Assembly: GCA_036505615.1 (NCBI GenBank)
Contig: DASXTB010000007.1
Location: 1-8,503 of the forward strand
Direction: 5' to 3'
DNA length: 8,503 nucleotides
Source: DASXTB01 sp036505615
Lineage (GTDB): Bacteria; Acidobacteriota; UBA6911; JACQSX01
The position numbers and the translations under genes are program-made. The stretch's first letter is position 1, and every line of letters begins with the position of its first letter. The notes beneath the pieces were generated by a model. It made no database searches and had not been told where the DNA came from. It was given only the letters and a program-made list of their open reading frames with translations. Of this stretch, positions 1-5,872 are shown one piece after another.

Positions 1-1
1 T

Positions 2-391
2 AACGACCGCTGTCAATATTTCATAAGGACGCAGCAACGGTTGAGGGAATTAGGGGAGAAATATCCAGGCCCTGAAAACGAAAGGCGCCGGCAGGATGAA
101 ATTTCCAGGGAGTTTGGGCCGCCTCCTCGCGTCACTTGGGAAAAAATTATTGACCACATCGACCACGTCGCAAAGATCGCAGGAGCAGACCACGTCGGCT
201 TGGGATCTGACTTTGACGGCGCTACCATGCCGCAAGGGATGGAGGACGTCAGCAAACTTCCCAAAATCACCGAAGCCCTGCTACGCCGCGGCTACAGTGA
301 ATCGGACATCAGAAAAATCCTGGGAGAGAACACTCTGCGCGTGATGGCTGCAACCGAGCAGGTGGCACGGCAGATGAAATCGGGGAAATAA
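2..391 (+). CDS. Membrane dipeptidase-type peptidase (family M19), C-terminal part
   Basis: The reading frame is open from the left edge, so the start and most of the catalytic domain are missing; about 129 codons are visible. The segment HIDHVAKIAGADHVGLGSDF, followed by DG, then GMEDVSK, LLRRGYSE and LGENTLRV, matches the conserved C-terminal third of renal dipeptidase-like enzymes. The Asp-rich GSDFDG stretch is the substrate-site region in that family. Family members are zinc hydrolases that cleave dipeptides, often with broad tolerance including D-residues at the C-terminal position. The zinc ligands nearest the N terminus are outside the window. A TTG at 41 is an internal codon, not a credible start. 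The TAA at 389-391 shares its last base with the downstream heptamer array. Family assignment is secure; the substrate is not known. Confidence 0.9.
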   Translation, partial: NDRCQYFIRTQQRLRELGEKYPGPENERRRQDEISREFGPPPRVTWEKIIDHIDHVAKIAGADHVGLGSDFDGATMPQGMEDVSKLPKITEALLRRGYSESDIRKILGENTLRVMAATEQVARQMKSGK

Positions 392-507
392 AGTCGCAGG
401 TCGCAAGTCGCAGGTCCAAGGTCGAAAGTCGCAGGTCGAAAGTCCAACGTCGAAAGTCCAAAGTCGATAGTCCAAGGTCGAAAGTCCAAGGTTTGAAAGT
501 GCAAGTT
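391..507 (+). repeat. Heptamer tandem repeat array, forward arm
   Basis: About 16 degenerate copies of a 7-nt unit, consensus ARGTCSM (for example AAGTCGC, AGGTCGA, AAGTCCA), run in register from 391 to 503. One 8-nt unit occurs at 489-496 (AGGTTTGA). The array begins on the last base of the M19 stop codon. Bases 440-467 are an exact inverted copy of 612-639. The type resembles short tandemly repeated repetitive sequences known from cyanobacteria. Its function here is unknown; a 3'-UTR hairpin or transcription end is an inference. Confidence 0.9.
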
Positions 508-555
508 AACGGCTGGAGAAAATCGTAGTACAGAGTCCTGCTGAGGGGATTGTCT

Positions 556-575
556 GGGCGCACCGCCGCGCGCCC
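556..575. repeat. GC-rich hairpin between the two heptamer arms
   Basis: GGGCGC at 556-561 pairs with GCGCCC at 570-575 across an 8-nt loop. It sits in the 75-nt spacer separating the forward and inverted heptamer arms, so it could form the apical hairpin of the larger structure. There is no T-run, so a classical intrinsic terminator is not supported. Confidence 0.5.
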
Positions 576-582
576 CTACATT

Positions 583-639
583 TTCGACTTGCGACCTGCG
601 ACTTTGGACTTTCGACTTTGGACTTTCGACGTTGGACTT
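583..639 (-). repeat. Heptamer tandem repeat array, inverted arm
   Basis: Eight units of the reverse complement of the forward array (TTCGACT, TGCGACC, TTGGACT and similar) run in strict 7-nt register from 583 to 638. Bases 612-639 pair perfectly with 440-467 (28 bp), and pairing continues beyond with a few mismatches. The two arms could form one long stem in RNA read from either strand. Confidence 0.9.
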
Positions 640-669
640 CGTCCATCACCCGGATCCCGACGGCGACAA

Positions 670-699
670 TTGACTTCCCCAGCCCACAGTTCTTATAAT
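670..699 (+). promoter_or_regulatory. Sigma70-type promoter of tRNA-Gly
   Basis: TTGACT at 670-675 (5 of 6 consensus bases) and a perfect TATAAT at 694-699 are separated by 18 nt. The predicted transcription start is near 706, about 11 nt before the first base of the mature tRNA at 717. Confidence 0.8.
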
Positions 700-716
700 T
701 TCCCCTGCCAAAAAGA

Positions 717-792
<76 letters not shown>

Positions 793-826
793 TCCCTTCC
801 TTAATCTTCTCAGTGATTTAAACGAC

Positions 827-850
827 AAAAATAAAAACGCCGTGGAGCGT
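827..850 (-). terminator. Possible intrinsic terminator of the HEPN gene
   Basis: On the minus strand, 20 nt after the HEPN stop codon, ACGC (850-847) and GCGT (840-837) flank a 6-nt loop and are followed by a T-rich tract (TTTTATTTTT). The stem is only four pairs, so the call is tentative. The position and tail are right for a terminator. Confidence 0.4.
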
Positions 851-869
851 AAGAACGTTTCCAGGGCAT

Positions 870-1685
870 TCAGACCTTGTTCGCGCTCAAATACGCTCTG
901 ATCGTTTCGGCCATTTCGTAGTAACCAGGGAAAACACGCAAGTTGACGAAGGCTTCTTCGCGCGTGATTGTCGGCGGCTGATCCTTTGGATGACCGAATT
1001 CGTTTCTCTGGCACCGAATGAAATCGTAGACCACCGAAAACATCACGTTGAAATTATCAGGGAGCGCGCGTGTGTTGCTCTGAATCTGCTCCATCTTCTG
1101 CAGTACCCAATCTAACTTAGGCTTCATTGCGATCCTGTCGAGTAAGTCCTCAAATTTCTTTTTCTCGGCTAGCTTGTTCAGCGCTTTGATTAAAGACTCG
1201 CACACCAGCAGAAAGACTCGCTCCGCAGCGATACCCAACATGACGGTGGATGCTACCAATGCGCCACGATCAAACGCCTCCACACTTTCAGCGAGGTATG
1301 CATACACTGTCGCATCTCGAGTCGGAAACCTTTGTTTAAAATCGCTGAGGTAACCACTGGGATCGTGAGGAATGAACTTCTCTTCTGCGATTACCTTTCT
1401 CCCGTATCGAGTAACGTGAAACCAAGGCAGGTTGGGATTCGATGGGTTTAGCCCAGGTGCTATTACACGCTCAATTATCAGTTCCCAGAGCACTTCATGA
1501 ACGAGAAAAGCTAGGCGGTTGGGATCCGGTTCGCCGACGTATTCCACATACGGATCAAAGTACTGGCCTGCATGCTCGAGCTGCTGCCAGTTTGAATCCT
1601 CGCGGAGCCGTTTGAACACGACGCGCCTTACGAGTTCTACGCCATCGGCGCGTGGGTTGAAGGCGATTTTTGAGGTTTCGGGCAT
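870..1685 (-). CDS. HEPN-motif protein with winged-helix-like middle, putative RNase or defence protein
   Basis: The protein has 271 residues. Near the C terminus, R227-N-E-F-G-H232 fits the Rx4-6H signature of HEPN domains, with the usual polar Asn after Arg. The helix before it (DFIRCQ) and residues about 133-170 (ESVEAFDRGALVAS, then a long hydrophobic helix with AAERVF) resemble the four-helix bundle of DUF4145-like HEPN proteins. Residues about 55-105, with LPWFHVTRYGRKVI, look like a winged-helix segment. Many HEPN proteins are metal-independent RNases in toxin-antitoxin, abortive-infection or CRISPR systems, but activity here is inferred from the motif alone. No nucleotidyltransferase (MNT) partner is adjacent. 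The start is the ATG at 1683-1685; no clear Shine-Dalgarno precedes it, so the N terminus is less certain. It lies 148 bp downstream of the HigBA-type operon on the same strand, inside the islet. Confidence 0.75.
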   Translation of the reverse strand: MPETSKIAFNPRADGVELVRRVVFKRLREDSNWQQLEHAGQYFDPYVEYVGEPDPNRLAFLVHEVLWELIIERVIAPGLNPSNPNLPWFHVTRYGRKVIAEEKFIPHDPSGYLSDFKQRFPTRDATVYAYLAESVEAFDRGALVASTVMLGIAAERVFLLVCESLIKALNKLAEKKKFEDLLDRIAMKPKLDWVLQKMEQIQSNTRALPDNFNVMFSVVYDFIRCQRNEFGHPKDQPPTITREEAFVNLRVFPGYYEMAETIRAYLSANKV

Positions 1686-1833
1686 TGATTTAGTGAGGGC
1701 GAGAGCCCGACTAGAAGTCTCTTCATGGCCCCTTTTGGGGAAGGGTAGGACAGCTTATTCGTACTTACCTTGAATTATCCTGCATCGACGTGCCCTCCCC
1801 ACAGTTCCTCTCGCTGCGTCATTGAAGCCGTGT

Positions 1834-2136
1834 CTAGGAGTATTGCATTGACCACTCGGACCAAAAGGGACGTTCTGGATGTAGGTCTGCCCGCGCAATC
1901 TTGGTTTTGGCCTGACCATCTTCCCCAAAAATTACCAATTCATCATCGGTCAAATCGGCGACCCTCTTTCCATACAGCCAAAAGCTTCCGCGGTTAAGAT
2001 CCGGTGTCTCATTCGCACGAATCGATTTGCTCGAATCCTTCCCATTCTTCAAGGTGAAATGTACTATCTCCGCTCGATCAAATTGCATTTTTGTCTTTGC
2101 TCCTCGCTTGTTGCCCACGAGAGTTTTAAGCCCCAT
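1834..2136 (-). CDS. Unknown 100-residue protein, third gene of the toxin-antitoxin operon
   Basis: I do not recognise this protein. It has 100 residues and is hydrophilic. A basic N terminus (GNKRGAKTK) is followed by short alternating segments (AEIVHFTLKNG, SFWLYGKRVADLT, DELVIFGEDGQ) that suggest a mainly beta fold, and an aromatic-rich end (RPFWSEWSMQY). There is no signal peptide or membrane helix. Its ATG lies 3 nt after the antitoxin stop codon, with a weak AGCAGG-like ribosome site inside the end of that gene, so co-transcription and coupled translation are likely. This supports a real gene with a role connected to the toxin-antitoxin pair, such as a third component or a cargo gene; nothing in the sequence decides between these. 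Confidence 0.65.
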   Translation of the reverse strand: MGLKTLVGNKRGAKTKMQFDRAEIVHFTLKNGKDSSKSIRANETPDLNRGSFWLYGKRVADLTDDELVIFGEDGQAKTKIARADLHPERPFWSEWSMQYS

Positions 2137-2139
2137 GTT

Positions 2140-2466
2140 TTAACCTGCTTTACGTTCTCGAAGTTCTTCAAAGTGATTTATTCGAACCGTTCCTGACGAG
2201 AAAATGGCTCTGATTTCTAGAACTCCGCCCATTGCTTTAATCATGTCTTGCAATGTGCTGACATACATGTCCGTGCGCCGTTCGAGCTTGGAGATTGCCG
2301 ACTGTTTCACGCCAAGAATCTTGGCGAGATGCTCCTGGGTTAAATCACGCGCAACTCGCAATTCGTCTAAGGCCATCTCATTAATCATCTTCTTGGCTTT
2401 AGCCTCTGCACGAGTGCGTGCCTCGGGAGGCATCTTCTCCAATAGATGTTTGAAGTTCTTAGTCAT
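2140..2466 (-). CDS. higA: XRE-family antitoxin, HigA type
   Basis: The protein has 108 residues. A Cro/C1-type helix-turn-helix covers about residues 34-75: the scaffold and recognition helices are in LTQEHLAKILGVKQSAISKL (42-61), followed by ERRTDMYVSTLQDMIKAMGG. The C-terminal part (LEIRAIFSSGTVRI) is a short beta segment typical of antitoxins paired with Gp49-like toxins. The role is to bind and neutralise the toxin encoded just upstream and, with it, repress their shared promoter. The start is well supported by AAGGAGG at 2476-2482, 9 nt before the ATG. The gene overlaps the end of higB by 8 nt, consistent with translational coupling in the toxin-first order of HigBA systems. Confidence 0.9.
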   Translation of the reverse strand: MTKNFKHLLEKMPPEARTRAEAKAKKMINEMALDELRVARDLTQEHLAKILGVKQSAISKLERRTDMYVSTLQDMIKAMGGVLEIRAIFSSGTVRINHFEELRERKAG

Positions 2467-2821
2467 CGATCAGGCCCTCCTTCTTAAGTGTACGAATGTG
2501 TTCATCATAGACTTTGTCCGCGATGGGAACAAACTTCTCATACCACCTATCGTCACCAGTTTTGTCGCCACCGATGAGCAAAATTGCACAACGGCGTCGA
2601 TCAAAAGCATAAAGAACTCTGTACGGTCTCCCGGCATGCTGGATTATCAGCTCTTTCATGTTGGAGTGTCTTGATGACGCGATTACATCTGAGTGTGGTC
2701 GCCTTAGCGATGGTCCAATCTGTCGTAGCAACAACACTCTCGCGGCCACGTCTTCCTGCTCCTCTGCTGTCAAACTGTTCCACCAAGCTTCAAATTCATC
2801 AGTATATTCGACTTCCCACAT
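2459..2821 (-). CDS. higB: HigB-type toxin, Gp49-like family (RelE/ParE-like fold)
   Basis: The protein has 120 residues, the family's usual size. The pattern MWEVEYTDEFEAWWNSLT at the N terminus, SRHSNMKELIIQHAGRPYRV at 50-69, LYAFD at 70-74, and LLIGGDKTGDDRWYEKFVP at 81-99 is characteristic of phage-derived Gp49-like/HigB toxins. These are ribosome-dependent or free mRNA interferases of the RelE superfamily. Basic and aromatic residues in the central strand region (R51, K57, R65, R68) and in R92-W93-Y94 are the likely RNA-contact surface. No frameshift or truncation is visible, so the toxin looks intact. It is first in a three-gene minus-strand operon with its own promoter. No ribosome site precedes the ATG, which fits an almost leaderless transcript. 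Confidence 0.9.
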   Translation of the reverse strand: MWEVEYTDEFEAWWNSLTAEEQEDVAARVLLLRQIGPSLRRPHSDVIASSRHSNMKELIIQHAGRPYRVLYAFDRRRCAILLIGGDKTGDDRWYEKFVPIADKVYDEHIRTLKKEGLIDD

Positions 2822-2835
2822 TCCACTGATGGAAT
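2820..2835. promoter_or_regulatory. Palindromic operator candidate overlapping the higB -10 box and start codon
   Basis: ATTCCA (2820-2825) and TGGAAT (2830-2835) form a perfect 6-bp inverted repeat around CTGA. It shares bases with the -10 box on one side and the higB ATG on the other, where repressor binding would block transcription. A second weaker inverted repeat (TTCAA at 2857-2861, TTGAA at 2868-2872) covers the -35 region. Binding by the XRE antitoxin is inferred from position and from autoregulation in the HigA family. Confidence 0.55.
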
Positions 2836-2861
2836 ATAACCTAAAGGGAATATCGTTTCAA
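2833..2861 (-). promoter_or_regulatory. Promoter of the higBA-type operon
   Basis: Read on the minus strand, TTGAAA (2861-2856) and TATATT (2838-2833) are separated by exactly 17 nt; each matches the sigma70 consensus at 5 of 6 positions. The first base of the -10 box lies 17 nt upstream of the higB start codon. The expected transcription start would therefore leave a leader of only about 4-6 nt. Confidence 0.7.
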
Positions 2862-2905
2862 GTGATTTTGAATACACGTCGTTAGCAGCGTGGGGGGGGT
2901 ACGCC

Positions 2906-2926
2906 TGGGGTGCGGAAGTGCGGCGA
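2906..2926 (+). repeat. GGGGTGCGG-type direct repeat, copy inside the islet
   Basis: TGGGGTGCGGAAGTGCGGCG recurs at 3127-3148 with one inserted A and a C-to-T change. Weaker similarity extends on both sides (a following A/T-rich run ending in TTCC). The two copies lie on opposite sides of the right tRNA fragment. Confidence 0.7.
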
Positions 2927-2964
2927 TTTTTCCACTTTATTCCTCATCCTTCACGGTAAGCCTC

Positions 2965-2977
2965 CGTCGAATCGACG
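2965..2977. repeat. Palindrome CGTCGA-A-TCGACG beside the right att-like repeat
   Basis: A perfect 6-bp inverted repeat around a single A ends 12 bp before the 47-bp repeat begins. It could be a protein-binding site of a lost recombinase system or a chance hairpin. The sequence shows only the symmetry. Confidence 0.4.
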
Positions 2978-2989
2978 AAAAGAAACGGA

Positions 2990-3036
<47 letters not shown>

Positions 3037-3126
3037 AGAAACTCCTACCCCTGCCGTCGAGCGAGGTTTAGGCGAAACCGGTACTGAGCCATCTTAGCCC
3101 ACAGCCATACGAGTTGCAGGTGTGCG

Positions 3127-3148
3127 TGGGGTGCGGAAAGTGCGGTGA
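3127..3148 (+). repeat. GGGGTGCGG-type direct repeat, copy outside the islet
   Basis: Near-identical partner of 2906-2926, followed by AATTCC where the other copy has TTTTTCC. Being outside the att-like fragment, it belongs to the host flank, which suggests a dispersed genomic repeat rather than an islet end. Confidence 0.7.
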
Positions 3149-3317
3149 AATTCCCTGCCATGCCGCTGCACGCAGTGCAACTTTTATGGACACGCGGCAT
3201 CTCTTGTTTGTCCCGTAGGGCGAACTCTCAGAGATCCCCGGGGGAAGACGTGTGCGCGACGTTCCGATCCTTGAAAATCATTCTTTTCATCGAAAGTTCG
3301 TGAACCAATTGATATTT

Positions 3318-3323
3318 GAGGAG
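3318..3323 (+). promoter_or_regulatory. Ribosome binding site fixing the start of the secreted protein
   Basis: GAGGAG lies 7 nt before the ATG at 3331-3333. This favours that start over the in-frame TTG at 3316, which would overlap the Shine-Dalgarno itself. Confidence 0.8.
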
Positions 3324-3330
3324 TAATGGC

Positions 3331-4236
3331 ATGTCCCCAGTTCGTTTGACTCATATTGTCGCACTCATTTGGATTGCCGGCTCTCATTTAACAACCGCCC
3401 AGACTCAAGAATTGATCCTTCCGGTTGCTGTAAATGGCGTGGTTAGAAGTCCGCTGCATTTCCAGACAACCTACCGGATTCTAAATACATCGGATGCCAT
3501 CATCAGTGTTACTTTCGAAGCTCGGCGCCAAGACGGCAGCGAAACGAATCTCTTCAAGGACCTTTTTTGCGATGTAGGCCCAATCCCGCCTCCAATATTG
3601 AGCAAAACTATTTTCACGCTTCAACCTAACGGCGCAATTGAGCTTCCCAGCAAGAGTGCAAGCGACGCTTTATTCAATGGCTGGATCCGGCTTACTTATG
3701 TCTCGGCAACTCCGAGCGCTGTTCAGGCAAACAGTGAGGTCACTTTCGTGTCCGCAAATCCAGTCCCATGTCCTCCAAACATTGCAATATGCCAGCGACC
3801 GTCTGGCGACATTCTGTCCAGCGCGACAGTGTCGGCGGTGAAATCTCAAAAGGAATTCCACCTGCCCGCTACCATCACGACAAATCGCCATACGGCCATT
3901 GCTGTGGTGAATCCCTCTCCAACGCAAAAAGCGACAGTCACTCTGACACTTCTTGATTCGATTGGAAGAGTATTTCTCGTCAACGGAGCGGCAATTTCTA
4001 GCAAGCTGGAGATTCCTCCTGGAACAAAGCTTAGTAGTTTTCTATGGGAAGCCTTCGTGACGTGTCTACCTTTCCAGCCATGCATACCCACTCAACCGCT
4101 TCCACCACCAGCACCCGAAATGTTCCACGGCTCGCTCAAGATCACCAGCGACAACCCAGTCGGTGTGGCCGCGCTGAATGTTCTCTTACCTGAAGGAAAA
4201 CTCGTGAATATCCCCGTCGTCTCCATCGAGCCGTAG
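3331..4236 (+). CDS. Secreted protein of unknown function with two similar beta-rich halves
   Basis: With the ATG chosen by its ribosome site, the product has 301 residues. Residues 1-23 form a Sec-type signal peptide (MSPVRLTHIVALIWIAGSHL, then TTA before Gln), so it is exported. The mature part reads as two related units. Unit 1 (about 28-140) runs LPVAVNG, TTYRILNTSD, a beta pair, GAIELP, then NGWIRLTY and VQANSEVTFV. Unit 2 (about 176-297) runs FHLPATIT, AIAVVNPSPT, VTLTLLDSIGRV, LEIPPG, then HGSLKITSDNPVGVAALNVL. Both follow the order Asn-containing strand, beta hairpin, proline turn, Gly-strand, strand. Six Cys residues occur after the signal peptide (C80, C147, C154, C245, C251 and neighbouring turns). 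I associate such proteins with Acidobacteriota, where they are annotated as hypothetical. It stands alone, convergent with the gene to its right. No catalytic motif is seen; an adhesion or surface role is only a guess. Confidence 0.85.
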   Translation: MSPVRLTHIVALIWIAGSHLTTAQTQELILPVAVNGVVRSPLHFQTTYRILNTSDAIISVTFEARRQDGSETNLFKDLFCDVGPIPPPILSKTIFTLQPNGAIELPSKSASDALFNGWIRLTYVSATPSAVQANSEVTFVSANPVPCPPNIAICQRPSGDILSSATVSAVKSQKEFHLPATITTNRHTAIAVVNPSPTQKATVTLTLLDSIGRVFLVNGAAISSKLEIPPGTKLSSFLWEAFVTCLPFQPCIPTQPLPPPAPEMFHGSLKITSDNPVGVAALNVLLPEGKLVNIPVVSIEP

Positions 4237-4254
4237 AATCCGTGGCCTTGCTAA

Positions 4255-4286
4255 GTAAATCGCGTTCATCTGCGTTCATCCGCGGC
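4255..4286 (+). repeat. Extragenic GCGTTCATC repeat in a convergent gap
   Basis: GCGTTCATC occurs twice in a 10-nt period (4262-4270 and 4272-4280) followed by CGCGGCC. This resembles a short repeat I have seen between genes in Acidobacteriota and related genomes. It lies in the 90-bp gap between two converging genes; no hairpin with a T-run is seen there. Confidence 0.5.
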
Positions 4287-4326
4287 CAACTCAGTGTTCG
4301 GCCCCGGAACCCTCGCGAGCGCAAGC

Positions 4327-5454
4327 TTAAGCAGGGCAGCGGACGCGCACCGGTTCCTGGCTGCGCGGCAGCCTTCGGACAAAATTCACCAGCGGCGGTC
4401 CCATACCTTCAAATTCGATTTCCACCCGGTCGCCATCCGACAGCGGCTCGCACTGGCCAAACGACAGTCGCGATGTGCCAAAGAAATGGATGTGCACATC
4501 CCCCGGGTACCGGAACTGACTATTCTTGAAATGGTGATCCTCCAGATTCGCGAGCGAATGACACATATTCTCCTCGCCAGTGGCTATCGCTCCAGAATCG
4601 TAGATCAATCGGGCGCCGCGAAAAATTCTAGCTCGCCCGCGAAGATCGCGAAATGACTCGGTCACAACCAGTTCGGGCCCGATCGAACAGGTGCGCAATT
4701 TGGATGGCGCCAGCCAGAGGTAATTTCCCTTCTCCAGCGCATGGTCGGACCATTCGTTTCCCACTGTGAAACCGAGCCGGCATGGAATTCCCGTTCGATC
4801 GACCACGTAGCAGCCCGCGATTTCCGGTTCCTCTCCACCGTCCTCGGCAAATTCGGGGACTTCGAGAAAATCATTATGCCCCTTGAGCATTAGCCCGTTC
4901 CCTTTGTAGAACCACTCGGGCTGAACCCCTCGCCCAGTGCCTGGCTTTCCGCCCCGCTGGCCCATTGCAAACATCTTCTGAGAATCTGTAGTCATAGCAG
5001 GATCCGCCAGATGCATCTGATCGCGCTGCGCGGCACTTCCAAGATGAGTGAGCCCGGTTCCAGAAATCAGACAATGTGCCGGATCCAAGTGATCCAGCGG
5101 AGGAAGCAACCAGGGATCGCGCCCGCCCGGTTGGGCATTCAGCAATGAATGGTAAGCCAACGGTTCCAGTTTTCCTAATGGCAGGCTCTCGAGAAAACTG
5201 GTAAGACTAACTGCCTCCGAGGAGGCGCGAAAAAACAGATCGTGGACAGTAACAATTTTTGGATAAGCGCTGGTGAGGTCAGCGACAGATTTACCATCAA
5301 CGAGACCGACACGCCGTCCTTTCTGTGGGAATTGAAACTGTACCAGACGGAGACTTTGCCGGCTCACGGATGCTTCGAGGCAGAAGTTTACCACTTTGAC
5401 GACCGCCCGCCAAAAATTCTTCGCGGCGCGCGCGCGTAAGCATGCATCATTCAC
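4327..5454 (-). CDS. GguC/AraD1-family protein (fumarylacetoacetate hydrolase superfamily)
   Basis: The product has 375 residues. The match to GguC/AraD1-type proteins begins at about residue 36 (RLVQF, then RRVGLVDG). It continues through YKGNG, EFAEDGGEEPEIAG (201-214), GNEWSDH (232-238), YLWLAPSKLR, GPEL, ENMCHSLANLEDHHFK and PGDVHIHFFGTSRLSFG (317-333). E209, E211 and D237 sit where the superfamily binds its divalent metal. Relatives act on 2-keto-3-deoxy sugar acids in pentose or uronic-acid breakdown; the substrate here is not shown. The GTG at 5454 is preceded by GGTGA 6 nt upstream, but the first 30 residues are unlike the family, so the GTG at 5367 (346 residues, normal length) is an alternative. 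No sugar-catabolism neighbours are in view; the gene seems monocistronic. Confidence 0.85.
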   Translation of the reverse strand: MNDACLRARAAKNFWRAVVKVVNFCLEASVSRQSLRLVQFQFPQKGRRVGLVDGKSVADLTSAYPKIVTVHDLFFRASSEAVSLTSFLESLPLGKLEPLAYHSLLNAQPGGRDPWLLPPLDHLDPAHCLISGTGLTHLGSAAQRDQMHLADPAMTTDSQKMFAMGQRGGKPGTGRGVQPEWFYKGNGLMLKGHNDFLEVPEFAEDGGEEPEIAGCYVVDRTGIPCRLGFTVGNEWSDHALEKGNYLWLAPSKLRTCSIGPELVVTESFRDLRGRARIFRGARLIYDSGAIATGEENMCHSLANLEDHHFKNSQFRYPGDVHIHFFGTSRLSFGQCEPLSDGDRVEIEFEGMGPPLVNFVRRLPRSQEPVRVRCPA

Positions 5455-5460
5455 AAATAT

Positions 5461-5465
5461 TCACC
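5461..5465 (-). promoter_or_regulatory. Ribosome binding site supporting the upstream GTG start
   Basis: GGTGA on the minus strand, 6 nt before the GTG at 5454-5452. It overlaps the edge of the dispersed repeat at 5462-5506, so the signal may be a by-product of that repeat. Confidence 0.5.
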
Positions 5466-5506
5466 GCTGAGGACGTAGAGAACGCAGAGATGCCGCAGAG
5501 AAAAGG
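5462..5506 (+). repeat. Extragenic GAGAACGCAGAG-type repeat
   Basis: Imperfect repeats of about 10 nt (GACGTAGAGA, ACGCAGAGAT, GCCGCAGAGA) form a purine-rich string. This type is widespread between genes in several phyla including Acidobacteriota. It lies directly upstream of the GguC-type gene. Confidence 0.55.
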
Positions 5507-5872
5507 GGCTGAAGCTTGAAGTATGAAGACTGATAGTCAACCTCGGCGCCGAAGCTATAGATCGCAATGTTCGGAAGCTCGCCTCTGATCCGGCTGTTTC
5601 TTTGTGCCTTACTTGCCGAACTGGGACCGAGCGCAGGCCGTCCTAATCGAGGTGTAACAGCAACGCCAATGTCGCGCGCCTATGCCTTTTCTTAACCTTC
5701 GAGCTTGACTTCTTTTAACTACACGTCTGACTAGTAGCAATCGATTCAATCCGAGTAAGAATTCGAACGCCCTATCATTCCGCCACTGCCGAGCCACGAC
5801 GGGAGTTCGAAATGGAGATCAGTGCCGCAGGCTGGTCGCGTCAACTTTAGGGTAAGCCCGACAGACGAGCAG
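5507..5872. other. Gene-free stretch between the transporter and the GguC-type gene
   Basis: I see no supported gene, RNA or terminator in these 366 bp. Open frames are short, lack ribosome sites and show no family resemblance. Promoter elements for the leftward gene are not convincing. Confidence 0.5.

Noticed and set aside
281..563. Minus-strand frames rich in LSTLDFR/WTFDL-like repeats
   Set aside because: They are translations of the heptamer array in different frames, with no start signals and no family resemblance.
391..639. CRISPR array
   Set aside because: Units are 7 nt and contiguous with no spacers; there are no cas genes, and the second arm is inverted.
870..2136. HEPN/MNT type VII toxin-antitoxin pair
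   Set aside because: The neighbouring 100-residue protein lacks the GSxxxGxxxxxSDxD nucleotidyltransferase motif, and the two genes are 148 bp apart.
2204..2674. 156-codon plus-strand frame
   Set aside because: It is the antisense shadow of higA and higB, which have clear family matches and a promoter on the other strand.
4242..4656. Plus-strand frames over the end of the GguC-type gene
   Set aside because: Antisense to a conserved coding region, with no ribosome site and low-complexity Arg/Ala/Pro content.
5609..5797. 62-codon minus-strand frame (Arg/Leu-rich)
   Set aside because: No recognisable family, no ribosome site and composition like random translation of intergenic DNA.
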